DNA of 64,000 nt, from positions 1-64,000 of the forward strand of contig SHUD01000004.1 in NCBI GenBank assembly GCA_009697505.1. The letters are read 5' to 3'. The notes under the pieces were generated by a model, which did no database searches, was not told the DNA's origin, and worked only from the letters and a program-made list of their open reading frames with translations. A program made the translations under genes and the position numbers. Numbering within the stretch: the first letter of the stretch is position 1; each line of letters opens with the position of its first letter. The DNA is from Bryobacterales bacterium (GTDB lineage Bacteria; Acidobacteriota; Terriglobia; Bryobacterales; Bryobacteraceae). Positions 28,311 through 37,688 of the stretch are shown here, in pieces.

Positions 28311-28688
28311 TCACCACGACAAGCGCCGCAGCCCTTTGACGCGGTCGAAATGAGCATCGCGGCTCAGCACTGGGAGGCCATGCTGGCGGCCAAGAGCCGC
28401 GATCCAGACATCATTGGCGGGGATGGGTCTGCCTAGGTGGCGCAACTCGGAACGAACACCGACGTACCACGGGATAGTTTCCTCGGTGATTTCCAGAATC
28501 TGGCAAGTTTCGAGAAACGGTCGAAGCCATTGCTCGTAATTACGTGCCCGCCTGGAGTGGGCGATGCCATACCGGTACTCGCCCAATACCACGACCGGGA
28601 TCGCCACCAACCCCGCTGTGGAAACAGCCTTAACGGCACTGGGAATGTTGTCGGCAAACGCCGACAATGCATTCGTGTCCAGAATCAA
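28311..28688 (-). CDS. vapC: VapC-type PIN-domain toxin
   Basis: 125 residues with the PIN nuclease acidic residues: Asp in ILDTNALSAF, Glu in VLGEYRYGI, Asp in PANDVWIAAL and Asp in SRDAHFDRV. It probably cleaves RNA using a metal ion. It starts with TTG, overlapping the vapB TGA by four bases (TTGA). The frame is intact, in contrast to the two other broken toxins at 12-17 kb. Confidence 0.9.
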   Translation of the reverse strand: MILDTNALSAFADNIPSAVKAVSTAGLVAIPVVVLGEYRYGIAHSRRARNYEQWLRPFLETCQILEITEETIPWYVGVRSELRHLGRPIPANDVWIAALGRQHGLPVLSRDAHFDRVKGLRRLSW

Positions 28689-28936
28689 AGCCGGTCCTCA
28701 GGCTCGATCTGCTCGAATTCCTCTTCCATCAGCTTATTGATACGAATCGTCTCATTGTGCAGATGGCGCAATCCGCCGGCAAACTTCATCCACGGTTTTT
28801 CGCCGGATACCGGTGCCGCCGCAAGCTTCTCCTCGACGGCCTCGGTTACGAATTGCCGCAGCGGGATTCCCCGCTCGGCGGCCTTCACTTTGGCTTTCCG
28901 GAAAATTGGGTCGGGGATTTCCAGCGTGGTCTTCAC
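28685..28936 (-). CDS. vapB: VapB-type antitoxin
   Basis: 83 residues. MKTTLEIPDPIFRKAKVKAAERGIPLRQFV is a ribbon-helix-helix DNA-binding head; the C-terminus (MEEEFEQIEPEDRL) is acidic, fitting toxin neutralisation. It precedes vapC with a four-base overlap. The start is GTG at 28936 with only a weak ribosome binding site. Confidence 0.87.
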   Translation of the reverse strand: MKTTLEIPDPIFRKAKVKAAERGIPLRQFVTEAVEEKLAAAPVSGEKPWMKFAGGLRHLHNETIRINKLMEEEFEQIEPEDRL

Positions 28937-28972
28937 AACTTCATCTTCCCATATTTATGGGATTGTGACCTT

Positions 28973-30256
28973 CTAGTCCTCGGCCCTCCAGACAATCCTC
29001 CCACTGACAATCGTGGCCACCGGGCCGCCGCGGAATGTGGTTCCGTCGAACGGGGAGTTGCGGCTCTTGGAAAACGATTTATTCACGTCGTAAGTCCACT
29101 GGCGATCGGTCGAGAAGACCGTCACGTCGCCAGGAGCGCCCGGCGCGAGCGTCCCCCGGTTGATACCGAGAATACGCGCGGGATTCGTTGTGAATAGCGG
29201 GATCAGTTGCGCGACGCCGATTTTCTGGGGGTGTACCAGACGCTCCAGAGCCAGTCCCAGCGCAGTCTCAAAGCCCAGGATGCCGAACGGGCACCTCTCA
29301 AACTCCTGCATCTTCTCGCTGCCCGGATGCGGAGCGTGATCCGTCGCGATAGCGTCGATTGCGCCATTCACGATACCCTCGACGACCGCGTTGACGTCGC
29401 TCGACGAGCGCAGCGGCGGCTTCATCTTGAAGTTGCTGTCGTAGGGGATCATGTCGCTATCGGCGATCGCCAGGTGGTGCGGCGTCGCTTCCGCCGTGAC
29501 CGCAAGTTTCTGGAGTTTCGCGAACGCCACCATCGCCACCGAGTGCCGCGAGGAAATGTGCGCCACGTGATACCGCGCTCCTGTGACTTCCGCGAGCAGG
29601 ATATCGCGCGCCACCATCACATCTTCCGAGCACCCGGGAATGCCGCGCAAGCCGAGCCGCACGGATTCGGCGCCCTCGTGCATGTCGCCGCCCGCGCTCA
29701 GATGCAGATCCTCGCAGTGGTTGATCACCGGCATCCCGAAGCTGCGGGCGCATTCCATGGCTCTGCGCATCAATCGCGCGTTCATCACTGGCCGCCCGTC
29801 ATCGGAGATCGCTACGGCGCCCGCCTGCCGCATGGAGCCGATTGCCGCGAGTTCCTCGCCTTGACTACCCTTCGTGATCGCGCCGATGGGGAAAACGTTC
29901 ACGATCGCATGCCGCCGGGCTTTTTCGATGATGTAGGTGGTGACGGTCGGGCTGTCATTCACCGGCGCTGTGTTCGGCATCGGGCAGATGGAAGTAAAGC
30001 CTCCCGCGGCCGCGGCGCGCGCGCCCGTCTCAATGGTTTCGGCGTGCTCGAATCCGGGCTCGCGCAGGTGAACGTGCATGTCGATGAAGCCGGGGGCAAC
30101 GACCAGGCCGGTCGCGTCGAATACTTCCGCGCCCGCGGCGGTGAGCCCCGCGCCGACACCCTTGATAAAGCCGTCTTCGATCCACACATCGGCCACGCCA
30201 TCGTGCCCCGAGGCCGGGTCAATCACTCTTCCGTTCTTAATAAGCAGCGCTGCCAT
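28973..30256 (-). CDS. pyrC: Dihydroorotase
   Basis: 427 residues. Zinc ligands appear in GFIDMHVHLREPGFEHAET, then the family segments NHCEDLHLSAG, HVAHISSRHS and ATDHAPH. It makes dihydroorotate from carbamoyl-aspartate, step 3 of pyrimidine synthesis. It is the third gene of pyrR-pyrB-pyrC, 3 bases after pyrB. Class I type. Confidence 0.95.
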   Translation of the reverse strand: MAALLIKNGRVIDPASGHDGVADVWIEDGFIKGVGAGLTAAGAEVFDATGLVVAPGFIDMHVHLREPGFEHAETIETGARAAAAGGFTSICPMPNTAPVNDSPTVTTYIIEKARRHAIVNVFPIGAITKGSQGEELAAIGSMRQAGAVAISDDGRPVMNARLMRRAMECARSFGMPVINHCEDLHLSAGGDMHEGAESVRLGLRGIPGCSEDVMVARDILLAEVTGARYHVAHISSRHSVAMVAFAKLQKLAVTAEATPHHLAIADSDMIPYDSNFKMKPPLRSSSDVNAVVEGIVNGAIDAIATDHAPHPGSEKMQEFERCPFGILGFETALGLALERLVHPQKIGVAQLIPLFTTNPARILGINRGTLAPGAPGDVTVFSTDRQWTYDVNKSFSKSRNSPFDGTTFRGGPVATIVSGRIVWRAED

Positions 30257-30259
30257 GAG

Positions 30260-31171
30260 CTATCCGTTCAAGACGCGTTCCAAGACCGCCATTCGTACCG
30301 AGATCCCGTTCTCCACCTGATTCAGAATGGCCGAGCGTTGCGAATCCGCCACTTCCGAGGAAATCTCGCGTCCGCGATTGATCGGGCCCGGGTGCATCAC
30401 GATGGCATCCGGCTTGGCGAGCTTCATGTGCTCCGGCCGCAGACCGTAGAACGAGAAGTATTCACCGGCCGGGAACGCCGCCTCGTGCTGGCGTTCCAGT
30501 TGCACGCGCAACATCATCACTACGTCGGCGTCGCGAATCGCCTGGTTCATGTCCGTGGTCAGCGTGACGCCAGGCCCTAGCAGGCGCAACTCCGGAGGAA
30601 GCAGGGAAGCCGGTCCGCACAGCACGATATCGGCGCCGTACTTGGACAGCAGATATACGTTGGACCGCGCCACGCGGCTGTGCGCGATGTCGCCGATAAT
30701 CGCAACGCGCAACTTCTCCAGGCTCTTGCCGCGATCCAAAATCGTACGCGCGTCGAGCAACGCCTGCGTCGGGTGTTCGTGCGTGCCGTCGCCCGCGTTG
30801 ATGATCGGTATTCCCAGGTGCCGCTGCAGAAAATGCGGTGCGCCCGATGCCGCGTGCCGCATGATGATGGCGTCCGGCCGCATGGCGCCCAGTGTGTTCA
30901 GCGTGTCCACCAGGGATTCACCCTTGGATACGCTCGAAGCCTGCGCCGTAATCGACACCGCGTCCGCGCTCAGACGCTTCGCGGCGAGTTCAAAGCTGGT
31001 GCGCGTGCGCGTGGAGGCCTCAAAGAACAGGTTCACCACCATGCGCCCTTTCAAGAGTTCAAAGCGGCGGGGGCGCTCGCCCGTGGGTGTTTGAAAATCG
31101 CGCGCGCGGTCCAGAATCGCCTGCGCTTCCTCCCGCGTCAGGTCCTCAATGCCCAGCAGCCCTTTCATCAA
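30260..31171 (-). CDS. pyrB: Aspartate carbamoyltransferase catalytic subunit
   Basis: 303 residues. The carbamoyl phosphate loop FEASTRTRTSFELAAKRL and the HPTQALLDARTI and RVQLERQ regions are present. It joins carbamoyl phosphate to aspartate, step 2 of pyrimidine synthesis. It lies 9 bases after pyrR. No regulatory subunit gene (pyrI) is seen, as expected when PyrR does the control. Confidence 0.95.
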   Translation of the reverse strand: MMKGLLGIEDLTREEAQAILDRARDFQTPTGERPRRFELLKGRMVVNLFFEASTRTRTSFELAAKRLSADAVSITAQASSVSKGESLVDTLNTLGAMRPDAIIMRHAASGAPHFLQRHLGIPIINAGDGTHEHPTQALLDARTILDRGKSLEKLRVAIIGDIAHSRVARSNVYLLSKYGADIVLCGPASLLPPELRLLGPGVTLTTDMNQAIRDADVVMMLRVQLERQHEAAFPAGEYFSFYGLRPEHMKLAKPDAIVMHPGPINRGREISSEVADSQRSAILNQVENGISVRMAVLERVLNG

Positions 31172-31180
31172 TGCGCTTCC

Positions 31181-31732
31181 CTATGCCACCTTCTCCACCA
31201 GCAGCACCTTTTCCATCCCGTCGATCTCCTGGAATTTCACTTCGATGATTTCGTTGGCATCGGTCTGCACCATGCGCCCCACGAAGCGGGCTTCAATCGG
31301 CAGTTCGCGCCACCCGCGGTCAATCAACACCAGCAGGTGCACGTTATCGGGACGGCCCTGATCGAACATCGCATCCATGGCGGCGCGCACCGTGCGGCCG
31401 GTATAGAGCACATCGTCCACCAGGATGATGTCTTTGCCGGTCACTGAAAACGGGATGTCTGTCGCATTGAGAACCGGCTGCTGCGCAACCGTCGATAGAT
31501 CGTCGCGATACAGGTTGATGTCCAGGATTCCAACCGGAATCTTGCGATGCTCCAAAGCGTCGAGTTTTTGCGCCAGGCGTTCGGCCAAAGGAACGCCTCG
31601 GCGGCGGATACCGATCAAAGCCAGCTTGCCCAAGTCCTTGGTCTGTTCGAGGACTTCATGCGCCAAACGGACCAGGGTCCGGTCAATCTCGGAAGCGCTC
31701 ATCAGTTGGGATTTTTCGCGGGTCACAGTCAT
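31181..31732 (-). CDS. pyrR: Pyrimidine operon regulator PyrR / uracil phosphoribosyltransferase
   Basis: 183 residues with the PRPP loop DIILVDDVLYTGRTVRAAMDA and the start MSASEIDRTLVRLAHEVLE. An alternative start at M11 is equally plausible. In Bacillus-type systems PyrR binds the pyr leader RNA. Here only 97 bases separate it from the divergent hom gene and I see no attenuator. It may act on another pyr transcript, or mainly as an enzyme. Confidence 0.93.
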   Translation of the reverse strand: MTVTREKSQLMSASEIDRTLVRLAHEVLEQTKDLGKLALIGIRRRGVPLAERLAQKLDALEHRKIPVGILDINLYRDDLSTVAQQPVLNATDIPFSVTGKDIILVDDVLYTGRTVRAAMDAMFDQGRPDNVHLLVLIDRGWRELPIEARFVGRMVQTDANEIIEVKFQEIDGMEKVLLVEKVA

Positions 31733-31809
31733 AGTGGGGGCAAACGGTTTCAGCGTAACACGGCGCCTGTCCGCAGCGCTCGTGTGGTACCCATCAGAAG
31801 TGTTTCAAT

Positions 31810-31827
31810 AGAAGGAACCACCCTTCT
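31810..31827 (+). promoter_or_regulatory. Small hairpin covering the ribosome binding site of hom
   Basis: AGAAGG (31810-31815) and CCTTCT (31822-31827) form a six-pair hairpin with a six-base loop, and the ATG begins at 31830. The left arm includes the Shine-Dalgarno-like GAAGGA. The hairpin could limit translation, but it is short. Confidence 0.35.
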
Positions 31828-31829
31828 TT

Positions 31830-33134
31830 ATGCAGCCAGTCAATATAGGAGTCATCGGGCTCGGCAATGTCGGCTCTGGCACGCTCGATATTCTCGCCGA
31901 AAACGCGGATCAGATCGCGCTCAAGTTGGGCTTCCCGTTGCGCGTCGCCGCCGTGTGCAGCCGCGGCGTGGTCCACAAGCAGATTCCCGCGGCGCTGGGC
32001 GCTCCTCTGCGCACCGCGGATTGGCGCGAAGTGGTCGATCACCCCGATATTCAAATTGTGGCCGAGCTGATCGGAGGCACCACGGTCGCGCGCGAGATCA
32101 TCGAAGCCGCGGCGGCCAAGGGGAAGTCGGTGGTCACCGCCAACAAGGAGCTCATGGCGGCTTCGGGTGCGGACTTGTGGGATCAGGCCATCGCCTCGGG
32201 CATCAACCTGGCCATGGAAGCGAGCGTCGCGGGAGGCATTCCCATCCACACGGTGCTGCGCGAAGGAATTTCCGGCGACCGCGTCACGAACTTCTACGGC
32301 ATCCTGAACGGCACCTGCAACTACATCCTTACGGAGATCGAGCGGCGCGGCGCCGGCTTCGAAGAAGTGCTGCAAGAGGCGCAGGCCGCCGGTTACGCCG
32401 AAGCGGACCCCACCGCCGACGTGGACGGCTTCGACGCGCGCTCGAAACTGGTGATTCTTTCCGCGCTGGCTTTCGGCGAACGGATTTTCCCGGCCGATGT
32501 TTACACCGAGGGCATCCGCCGCATTTCGCCCATCGACTTTGGCTACGCCCACATTCTCAACCACACCATCCGGCTGGTGTGCATGGCGCGGCAAACGCCG
32601 GAAGGGTTGCTGCTATCCGTGCGTCCGTCGCTGATTCCGCAGTCGACGATTTTGGCCGGCGTGCGCGGCGCTTACAATGCCATCTGGGTGCGTGGACGTT
32701 ACGGCGCCGACACGTTCTACTACGGCCGCGGGGCCGGCGCGCATCCCACCGGTGTCGCGGTGGTGAGCGACTTGATGCGCGTGGCGCGCGAGATCCGGTC
32801 GGGAAGCCCTGAACGAGTGTCGCCCTTTGCGCACGCCCGCCTCGGCGAATACTGCCCGATTCCGATTACGCTCAACCGCGCGGCGTATTATCTGCGCTTC
32901 CGCGTGAAGGATCGACCCGGCATCATTGCGCAATTGGCCGCTGCGCTAGCGGCGGAAAACATTTCCATCGAAGCCGTGCTGCAATTGCCCGAAGAGAACG
33001 CCAGTAACCTGCCGTTCGTGATCACGGTCGAGCCTACGACGGAAGCCTCCATCCGCGCGGCTTTGGCCCGCATGGAGAAGCTCGACTTCTTGACGGAACC
33101 GCCACTCGCGATGCCCATGGAGGCATCGCTGTAA
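31830..33134 (+). CDS. hom: Homoserine dehydrogenase
   Basis: 434 residues, the branch point to threonine and methionine. The NAD(P) site is GLGNVGSGTLDIL; the family core TANKELMAASG, YGILNGTCNYILTEI and DPTADVDGFDARSKL is present. A C-terminal ACT domain (VKDRPGIIAQLAAALAAENISIEAVLQ) suggests feedback control by an amino acid, probably threonine. It is divergent from pyrR. Confidence 0.96.
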   Translation: MQPVNIGVIGLGNVGSGTLDILAENADQIALKLGFPLRVAAVCSRGVVHKQIPAALGAPLRTADWREVVDHPDIQIVAELIGGTTVAREIIEAAAAKGKSVVTANKELMAASGADLWDQAIASGINLAMEASVAGGIPIHTVLREGISGDRVTNFYGILNGTCNYILTEIERRGAGFEEVLQEAQAAGYAEADPTADVDGFDARSKLVILSALAFGERIFPADVYTEGIRRISPIDFGYAHILNHTIRLVCMARQTPEGLLLSVRPSLIPQSTILAGVRGAYNAIWVRGRYGADTFYYGRGAGAHPTGVAVVSDLMRVAREIRSGSPERVSPFAHARLGEYCPIPITLNRAAYYLRFRVKDRPGIIAQLAAALAAENISIEAVLQLPEENASNLPFVITVEPTTEASIRAALARMEKLDFLTEPPLAMPMEASL

Positions 33135-33191
33135 GAAAATGGGCATGGTACCGTAGGGTCCTGATCGGTCGGGCATCGCAAGGAGGCTTCC

Positions 33192-35123
33192 GTGCCTTAT
33201 CGCGTTTCACTCGTATTTGGGCTGACCTTTGCCTGGATTGCAGGCGGCGCTCTTGCTCAGCAGAACGCCCATGAGCCGCCGGCGGCGGATTCGTTGTTCC
33301 AGGCAATTCACAAAGCCGATGCTCGCGCCCTCAAGCTGGCACTGGATCGCGGAGTAAGTCCCAACGCCAAGGATGCTGAGGGCACGCCGGCCCTGATGGC
33401 GGCCGCGCTTTTCGCCGGGCTGGATTGCATGCGACTTCTGCTCGATCGCGGCGCGGACGCCAACGCCACTAATCCCGCCGGGGCCACGGTGCTGATGTGG
33501 GCCATCCCCGATCTGGCGAAGGTCAAATTGCTGGTGGCGCGTGGGGCGAACGTGAACGCACGCTCGCGGAACTTGCAGCGGACGCCGTTGCTGATTGCGG
33601 CGAGTTATCCGGGGACAGTGGAGTTGCTGAAGTTGCTGCTGGACAGAGGCGCCGATCTTCACGCCAAGGATGGGAGCGGCGCACACGCGCTGAGCCGGGC
33701 GGTGTTCTCCTCCGATGTCACGGTGGTGCGCTTTCTGGTGGAACACGGGTGCGATCCCGCGGAAGACTATCCGGGCAGGACGCGCATGGTGGCGCGCCAT
33801 GATCCGCCGATCATCGAATATCTGCTTTCGATCGGCGCCAAAGTCCCGCCCGACGCGCTGACCATGGCGGTCAACTGGCACGATCCAAAACTGATCGAGC
33901 GATGGATCGGGATGGGCGCCGATGTGAATGCCACCACCGGTGTGTACCGCAGGGCGCCGCTGATGACGGCGGCTGCCTCCGAGCAAGCGGGTGCGGCCAC
34001 GTTGCAGGTGTTACTCGAGAAGGGCGCCAACCCGAACGCGCAGGATACGGATGGCGAACGGCCGCTCGACTGGGCCGTGTATCGCGCCGATCAGGCGAAG
34101 ATCGATGTGCTGCGCGCGTTTGGCGCCAAACCGGGAAGCGGACCGCGTCACGAATCGTACCCGGCGCCGGAGCCGGGCGGGATCGCGGATGCCAAGACGT
34201 CGTTGAGCCGCAGTCTGGCGCTGCTGCTGCCCACGGGCCCGGTGATCTATGAGAAGCGGAAGTGTATCACTTGCCACAGCCACACGTTGCCGGTGGAAGC
34301 AGCGGCGGTTGCCCGCCGGAAGGGCATCGTAGTGAAGGAGGAGTTTGCGCAAAAGAATCTGGAACTGATTCTGGAGTCGTACCAAATCCAATCGGAAGCG
34401 GCATTGCAAGGGGACCAGCCGCCGGGCAATTTCGTCACGGTAGGGTACGTGATGGCGGCACTGAAGGCGGCGGGACACCCTCTGGACCGGATCACGGCGG
34501 GAATTGTGCACATGACGGCAGGGCAGCAGATGCCGGACGGGCGCTGGGTGGGCAACGGCATTTCGCGGCCACCCTTGGAAGATAGCGTGGTCAGCCAGAC
34601 GGCGTTGGCAGTCCGGGCGTTGACGCTGTATCCCATCGAAGGCGCACAAGCTGAATTGGGGGAAAAATTACGCCGCACGCGGCAGTGGCTGTTGGCGGTG
34701 AAGCCGGGTTCCGCGGAAGAGCGCAACATGCGGCTGATGGGACTGGTGTGGACCAAAGCCGCACGGACGGCGGTGGATGATGCAGTTCGCGAGGTGATGG
34801 CACGGCAGAAGGCGGACGGCGGATGGGCGCAGAGGCCACGGGATGCACCGGATGCGTACGCCACGGGGACGTCTCTGTATGCGTTGCACGAGGCAGGGGT
34901 TCCAGTGACCGCGGAAGCCTACCGCAAGGGCGTGGCGTTTCTGCTGGCGAATCAATATCAGAACGGCGCGTGGCTAGTGAAGACGCGGTCCTATCCCACG
35001 CAGCCGTACTTCGAGAGTGGGTATCCGTTCGGGCACAATCAATGGATCTCGGCGGGAGGAGCCGGTTGGGCGTCGCTTGCGATCGCGTTGACGTTGCCGG
35101 AGCAGAAGCGGGCGGCGAAGTAA
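33192..35123 (+). CDS. Secreted ankyrin-repeat protein with CxxCH motif and alpha-toroid C-terminal domain
   Basis: 643 residues from the GTG at 33192; AAGGAGG lies 5 bases upstream. A signal peptide (FGLTFAWIAGGALA) is followed by about seven ankyrin repeats up to residue 315 (e.g. MRLLLDRGADANATNPAGATVL). A single heme-type motif CITCH follows near residue 355. The last 250 residues carry QMPDGRW, QKADGGWAQR and QYQNGAWLVKT, the QW-type repeats of prenyltransferase/squalene-cyclase-like helical toroids. The order ankyrin / CxxCH / toroid is unusual. I infer an envelope protein; the function is unknown. Confidence 0.78.
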   Translation: MPYRVSLVFGLTFAWIAGGALAQQNAHEPPAADSLFQAIHKADARALKLALDRGVSPNAKDAEGTPALMAAALFAGLDCMRLLLDRGADANATNPAGATVLMWAIPDLAKVKLLVARGANVNARSRNLQRTPLLIAASYPGTVELLKLLLDRGADLHAKDGSGAHALSRAVFSSDVTVVRFLVEHGCDPAEDYPGRTRMVARHDPPIIEYLLSIGAKVPPDALTMAVNWHDPKLIERWIGMGADVNATTGVYRRAPLMTAAASEQAGAATLQVLLEKGANPNAQDTDGERPLDWAVYRADQAKIDVLRAFGAKPGSGPRHESYPAPEPGGIADAKTSLSRSLALLLPTGPVIYEKRKCITCHSHTLPVEAAAVARRKGIVVKEEFAQKNLELILESYQIQSEAALQGDQPPGNFVTVGYVMAALKAAGHPLDRITAGIVHMTAGQQMPDGRWVGNGISRPPLEDSVVSQTALAVRALTLYPIEGAQAELGEKLRRTRQWLLAVKPGSAEERNMRLMGLVWTKAARTAVDDAVREVMARQKADGGWAQRPRDAPDAYATGTSLYALHEAGVPVTAEAYRKGVAFLLANQYQNGAWLVKTRSYPTQPYFESGYPFGHNQWISAGGAGWASLAIALTLPEQKRAAK

Positions 35124-35163
35124 GCGGATTAGCCGGCGTGACGGAGGCCAGCGGCCGCCCGCG

Positions 35164-35568
35164 TTAGTACTTAAAAAATTCCACCGGCTCGAACGCGGTG
35201 ATCTTCCACTGTTTCCCGCGACGCTCGATGCGGCATTTGACGATCCGCCGCCGCGTGATGCCGTTGCTGTGATTCGCGGCCTTTTCGGTGGTGACCAGGA
35301 CCCAATCGAGTTCGAGGGTCCGCCTCTGATTGTCGCCTTCGTGGTTGACGATCTCGATGGATGAGCCCACGTCGTGACCCGCGAGCAATCCCTGAACGTG
35401 GCCGCGCAGCGTGTCATATCCCGGCAGGCTGCGGTCAAACTTCGCCAGGAAGGCCGACGCATCGTCGTTCACCAACGCTTCGGCTGCCGTGCGGAAGAAG
35501 TCCCTCACATCCGCCGGCGGCTCGGCGAAAGCAAGGCTCGTGAACAGGAGTAACGCCGCTAGACGCAT
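35164..35568 (-). CDS. Small secreted protein, NTF2/SnoaL-like
   Basis: 134 residues from the ATG at 35568; a signal peptide (MRLAALLLFTSLAFA) is cleaved, then FFRTAAEALVNDDASAFLAKFDRSLPGYDTLRGHV and a beta-rich end (RRIVKCRIERRGKQWKITAFEPVEFF). The shape fits the NTF2-like fold. It begins 1 base after the argJ stop, so it is translationally coupled. The track's longer start lies inside argJ and is rejected. No catalytic residues are evident. Confidence 0.7.
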   Translation of the reverse strand: MRLAALLLFTSLAFAEPPADVRDFFRTAAEALVNDDASAFLAKFDRSLPGYDTLRGHVQGLLAGHDVGSSIEIVNHEGDNQRRTLELDWVLVTTEKAANHSNGITRRRIVKCRIERRGKQWKITAFEPVEFFKY

Positions 35569-35569
35569 G

Positions 35570-36739
35570 TTAAGTCCGGTAACTGGCGTTGATCCGGATG
35601 TAGTCGTAGGTGAAATCGCAGGTCCAGAAGCGCGCGCGGCCGCGCCCACTGCCGCGCAGTGCAAAGCGGATGTGGCAGTCTTTTTCGTCGAGCTTGGCTT
35701 TCAATACGTCTTCGAAAAAGTCAGCGGCCAGGCCGCCCCGGCATACCGGGATGCCTTGCATGTCGATATCAACCTTCCGCGAATCGAAGGCCGCGCCCGA
35801 ATAGCCGGCAGCGCAGATGATGCGGCCCCAGTTGGGATCGGAACCGGCAATCGCGGTCTTGACCAACGGCGAGTTCGCGATCGAACGCGCAATCTTCTCG
35901 GCGGCACGCTCGTTGGCCGCGCCTTCTACATCGATCGTCACCAGTTTGCTCGCGCCCTCGCCGTCGCGCGCGATCTGCCGCGCCAGAGATTCCAGGACGC
36001 TGGTGAGCGCCGCCTCGAACGCCTTCGCCGGCGGCTTCACGCCGGACGCTCCATTGGCCAGCACCGCCACCATGTCGTTGGTGGAAGTGTCGCCGTCCAC
36101 GGAAACGCGGTTATAACTGTGGCCGATGGCCCGCTTCAGAGCCGAGCGCAACACGGCCGGAGACACTGCCGCGTCGGTGACCACGAATCCCAGCGTGGTC
36201 GCCATGTTGGGCTGGATCATGCCCGAACCCTTCGTCATTCCCGCCACGAACGCCACTTTGCGGCCGCTCTTGATTTCCGCGAAGGCCGTCTTCGGCACTG
36301 TGTCGGTGGTCATGATGGCCGCCGCGGCTGCATCGAAGCACGCCGCGTCGAGCCTGGCGACCAATTTCGGAAGAGTCTCCACGATCTTGCTCGCGTCCAT
36401 CTCGACGCCGATCACGCCGGTGGATGCCGGCAGGACCTGCTCGGGCTTCACGCCGAGTGCTTTCGCCGCCGCGCGCACCGTTTCGAGAGCGACTTTATCT
36501 CCCGTGCGTGTCGCGCAGTTGGCGTTGCCCGCGTTGACCAGGATCGCGCAGGCCGTGCCGCGCGAAGCTTTCAAATTCTTCCGGGCCAGCGTCACCGGCG
36601 CCGCTACCACGCGATTCCGTGTGAACACAGCGGCGGCTGCGGCGGGCGTGTCCGACACAATCAAGGCCAGGTCCGATTTGACGACCTTGCGAATCCCCGC
36701 GTAAGTCGCCGCGTAGCGAAAGCCCCGCGGCAAGTTCAT
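35570..36739 (-). CDS. argJ: Bifunctional glutamate N-acetyltransferase/N-acetylglutamate synthase
   Basis: 389 residues. The self-cleavage region GSGMIQPNMATTLGFVVTDA contains the nucleophilic Thr that splits the protein into two chains. It transfers acetyl from acetylornithine to glutamate in the recycling arginine pathway. Its ATG overlaps the fmt TGA by four bases (ATGA). It is preceded by fmt, def and aroC in one long transcription unit. Confidence 0.95.
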   Translation of the reverse strand: MNLPRGFRYAATYAGIRKVVKSDLALIVSDTPAAAAAVFTRNRVVAAPVTLARKNLKASRGTACAILVNAGNANCATRTGDKVALETVRAAAKALGVKPEQVLPASTGVIGVEMDASKIVETLPKLVARLDAACFDAAAAAIMTTDTVPKTAFAEIKSGRKVAFVAGMTKGSGMIQPNMATTLGFVVTDAAVSPAVLRSALKRAIGHSYNRVSVDGDTSTNDMVAVLANGASGVKPPAKAFEAALTSVLESLARQIARDGEGASKLVTIDVEGAANERAAEKIARSIANSPLVKTAIAGSDPNWGRIICAAGYSGAAFDSRKVDIDMQGIPVCRGGLAADFFEDVLKAKLDEKDCHIRFALRGSGRGRARFWTCDFTYDYIRINASYRT

Positions 36740-37653
36740 GGCAGAACCTCGCCACCCGTCACCGAAAACCCGTTTAGAAACGCCGCCGCCGGCATTCGCT
36801 TCTTACCCTCCAACTGAACCTCCCGTAGTTCGATCGATTCCCCGTCTCCGCAACCAGCGTACAGCTTTCGATTCACCACTCGCAGCGCCCCCGGCGGAAG
36901 TGCCGGATCGCCCAGCGCCGCCTTGCAGATCTGCAAGCGCTGCCCGCGCAGGAATCCGTAACCGCCCGGCCATGGCTCGAAACCACGAATGCGATTCAAG
37001 ATCTGGCGAGCTGGAAGCTGCCAGTCAATCTTGCCGTCTTCCTTTTTGAGAATAGGCGCGTACGTCGCCCGCGAGTCGTCTTGTGGCAGCGGCTGGATCG
37101 CAGCCAGTTCCGCGAGCGTTTGCACCAGGAGATCCGCGCCGGCCTGGGCCAGACGCGCGCCCAATTGGACGGCGTCTTCTTCCGGACCGATCTCCGTTTC
37201 CCACGCGCGCAGAATGCCGCCGGTGTCCAGGCCTTCATCGATGCGCATGATAGTCACGCCCGTGCGGGGCTCACCATTCGCGATGGCCCATTGAATCGGC
37301 GCCGCGCCGCGATATTTCGGGAGCAGGGAAGCGTGCACGTTGAAGATCCCCAGCGGTGGAATGTCGAGGATCGCCTTGGGAATGATCTGCCCGTAGCCGA
37401 CGACGATGATCGCCTCCGGAGCCATCGCGCGCAGTTGCTCGACGACCTCCGGCCTCCGCATCCGCTCGGGTTGATAGACAGGAAGCCCCAGCCGCAGTGC
37501 GGTTTCCTTCACCGGATGCAGGGCGTCTTTCTGTCCGCGCCCCTTGGGTCGGTCGGGTTGGGTGTAGACCGCGATGACCTGATGGCCCGCTTTCACGATC
37601 CGCTCCAGGCTCCCAACCGCGAAGCCGGGCGTGCCCATGAACACGAGCTTCAT
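36736..37653 (-). CDS. fmt: Methionyl-tRNA formyltransferase
   Basis: 305 residues from the ATG at 37653 (MKLVFMGTPGFAVGSLE); the track ORF is longer by 92 residues that run over def antisense. The formyl-folate site is FNVHASLLPKYRGAAPIQWAI. It formylates initiator Met-tRNA; def, just upstream, removes the formyl group. This pairing is a common operon. It lies 35 bases after def and overlaps argJ by four bases. Confidence 0.95.
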   Translation of the reverse strand: MKLVFMGTPGFAVGSLERIVKAGHQVIAVYTQPDRPKGRGQKDALHPVKETALRLGLPVYQPERMRRPEVVEQLRAMAPEAIIVVGYGQIIPKAILDIPPLGIFNVHASLLPKYRGAAPIQWAIANGEPRTGVTIMRIDEGLDTGGILRAWETEIGPEEDAVQLGARLAQAGADLLVQTLAELAAIQPLPQDDSRATYAPILKKEDGKIDWQLPARQILNRIRGFEPWPGGYGFLRGQRLQICKAALGDPALPPGALRVVNRKLYAGCGDGESIELREVQLEGKKRMPAAAFLNGFSVTGGEVLP

Positions 37654-37688
37654 CTTGGTTCTGGCTCCTGGCCTTTGGCCCTCGGTAT

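Noticed and set aside
29207-30580. 457-residue plus-strand ORF
   Set aside because: Antisense shadow of pyrC and part of pyrB.
31733-31829. PyrR-dependent attenuator upstream of pyrR
   Set aside because: Only 97 bases between divergent genes and no terminator/antiterminator pair on the pyrR side.
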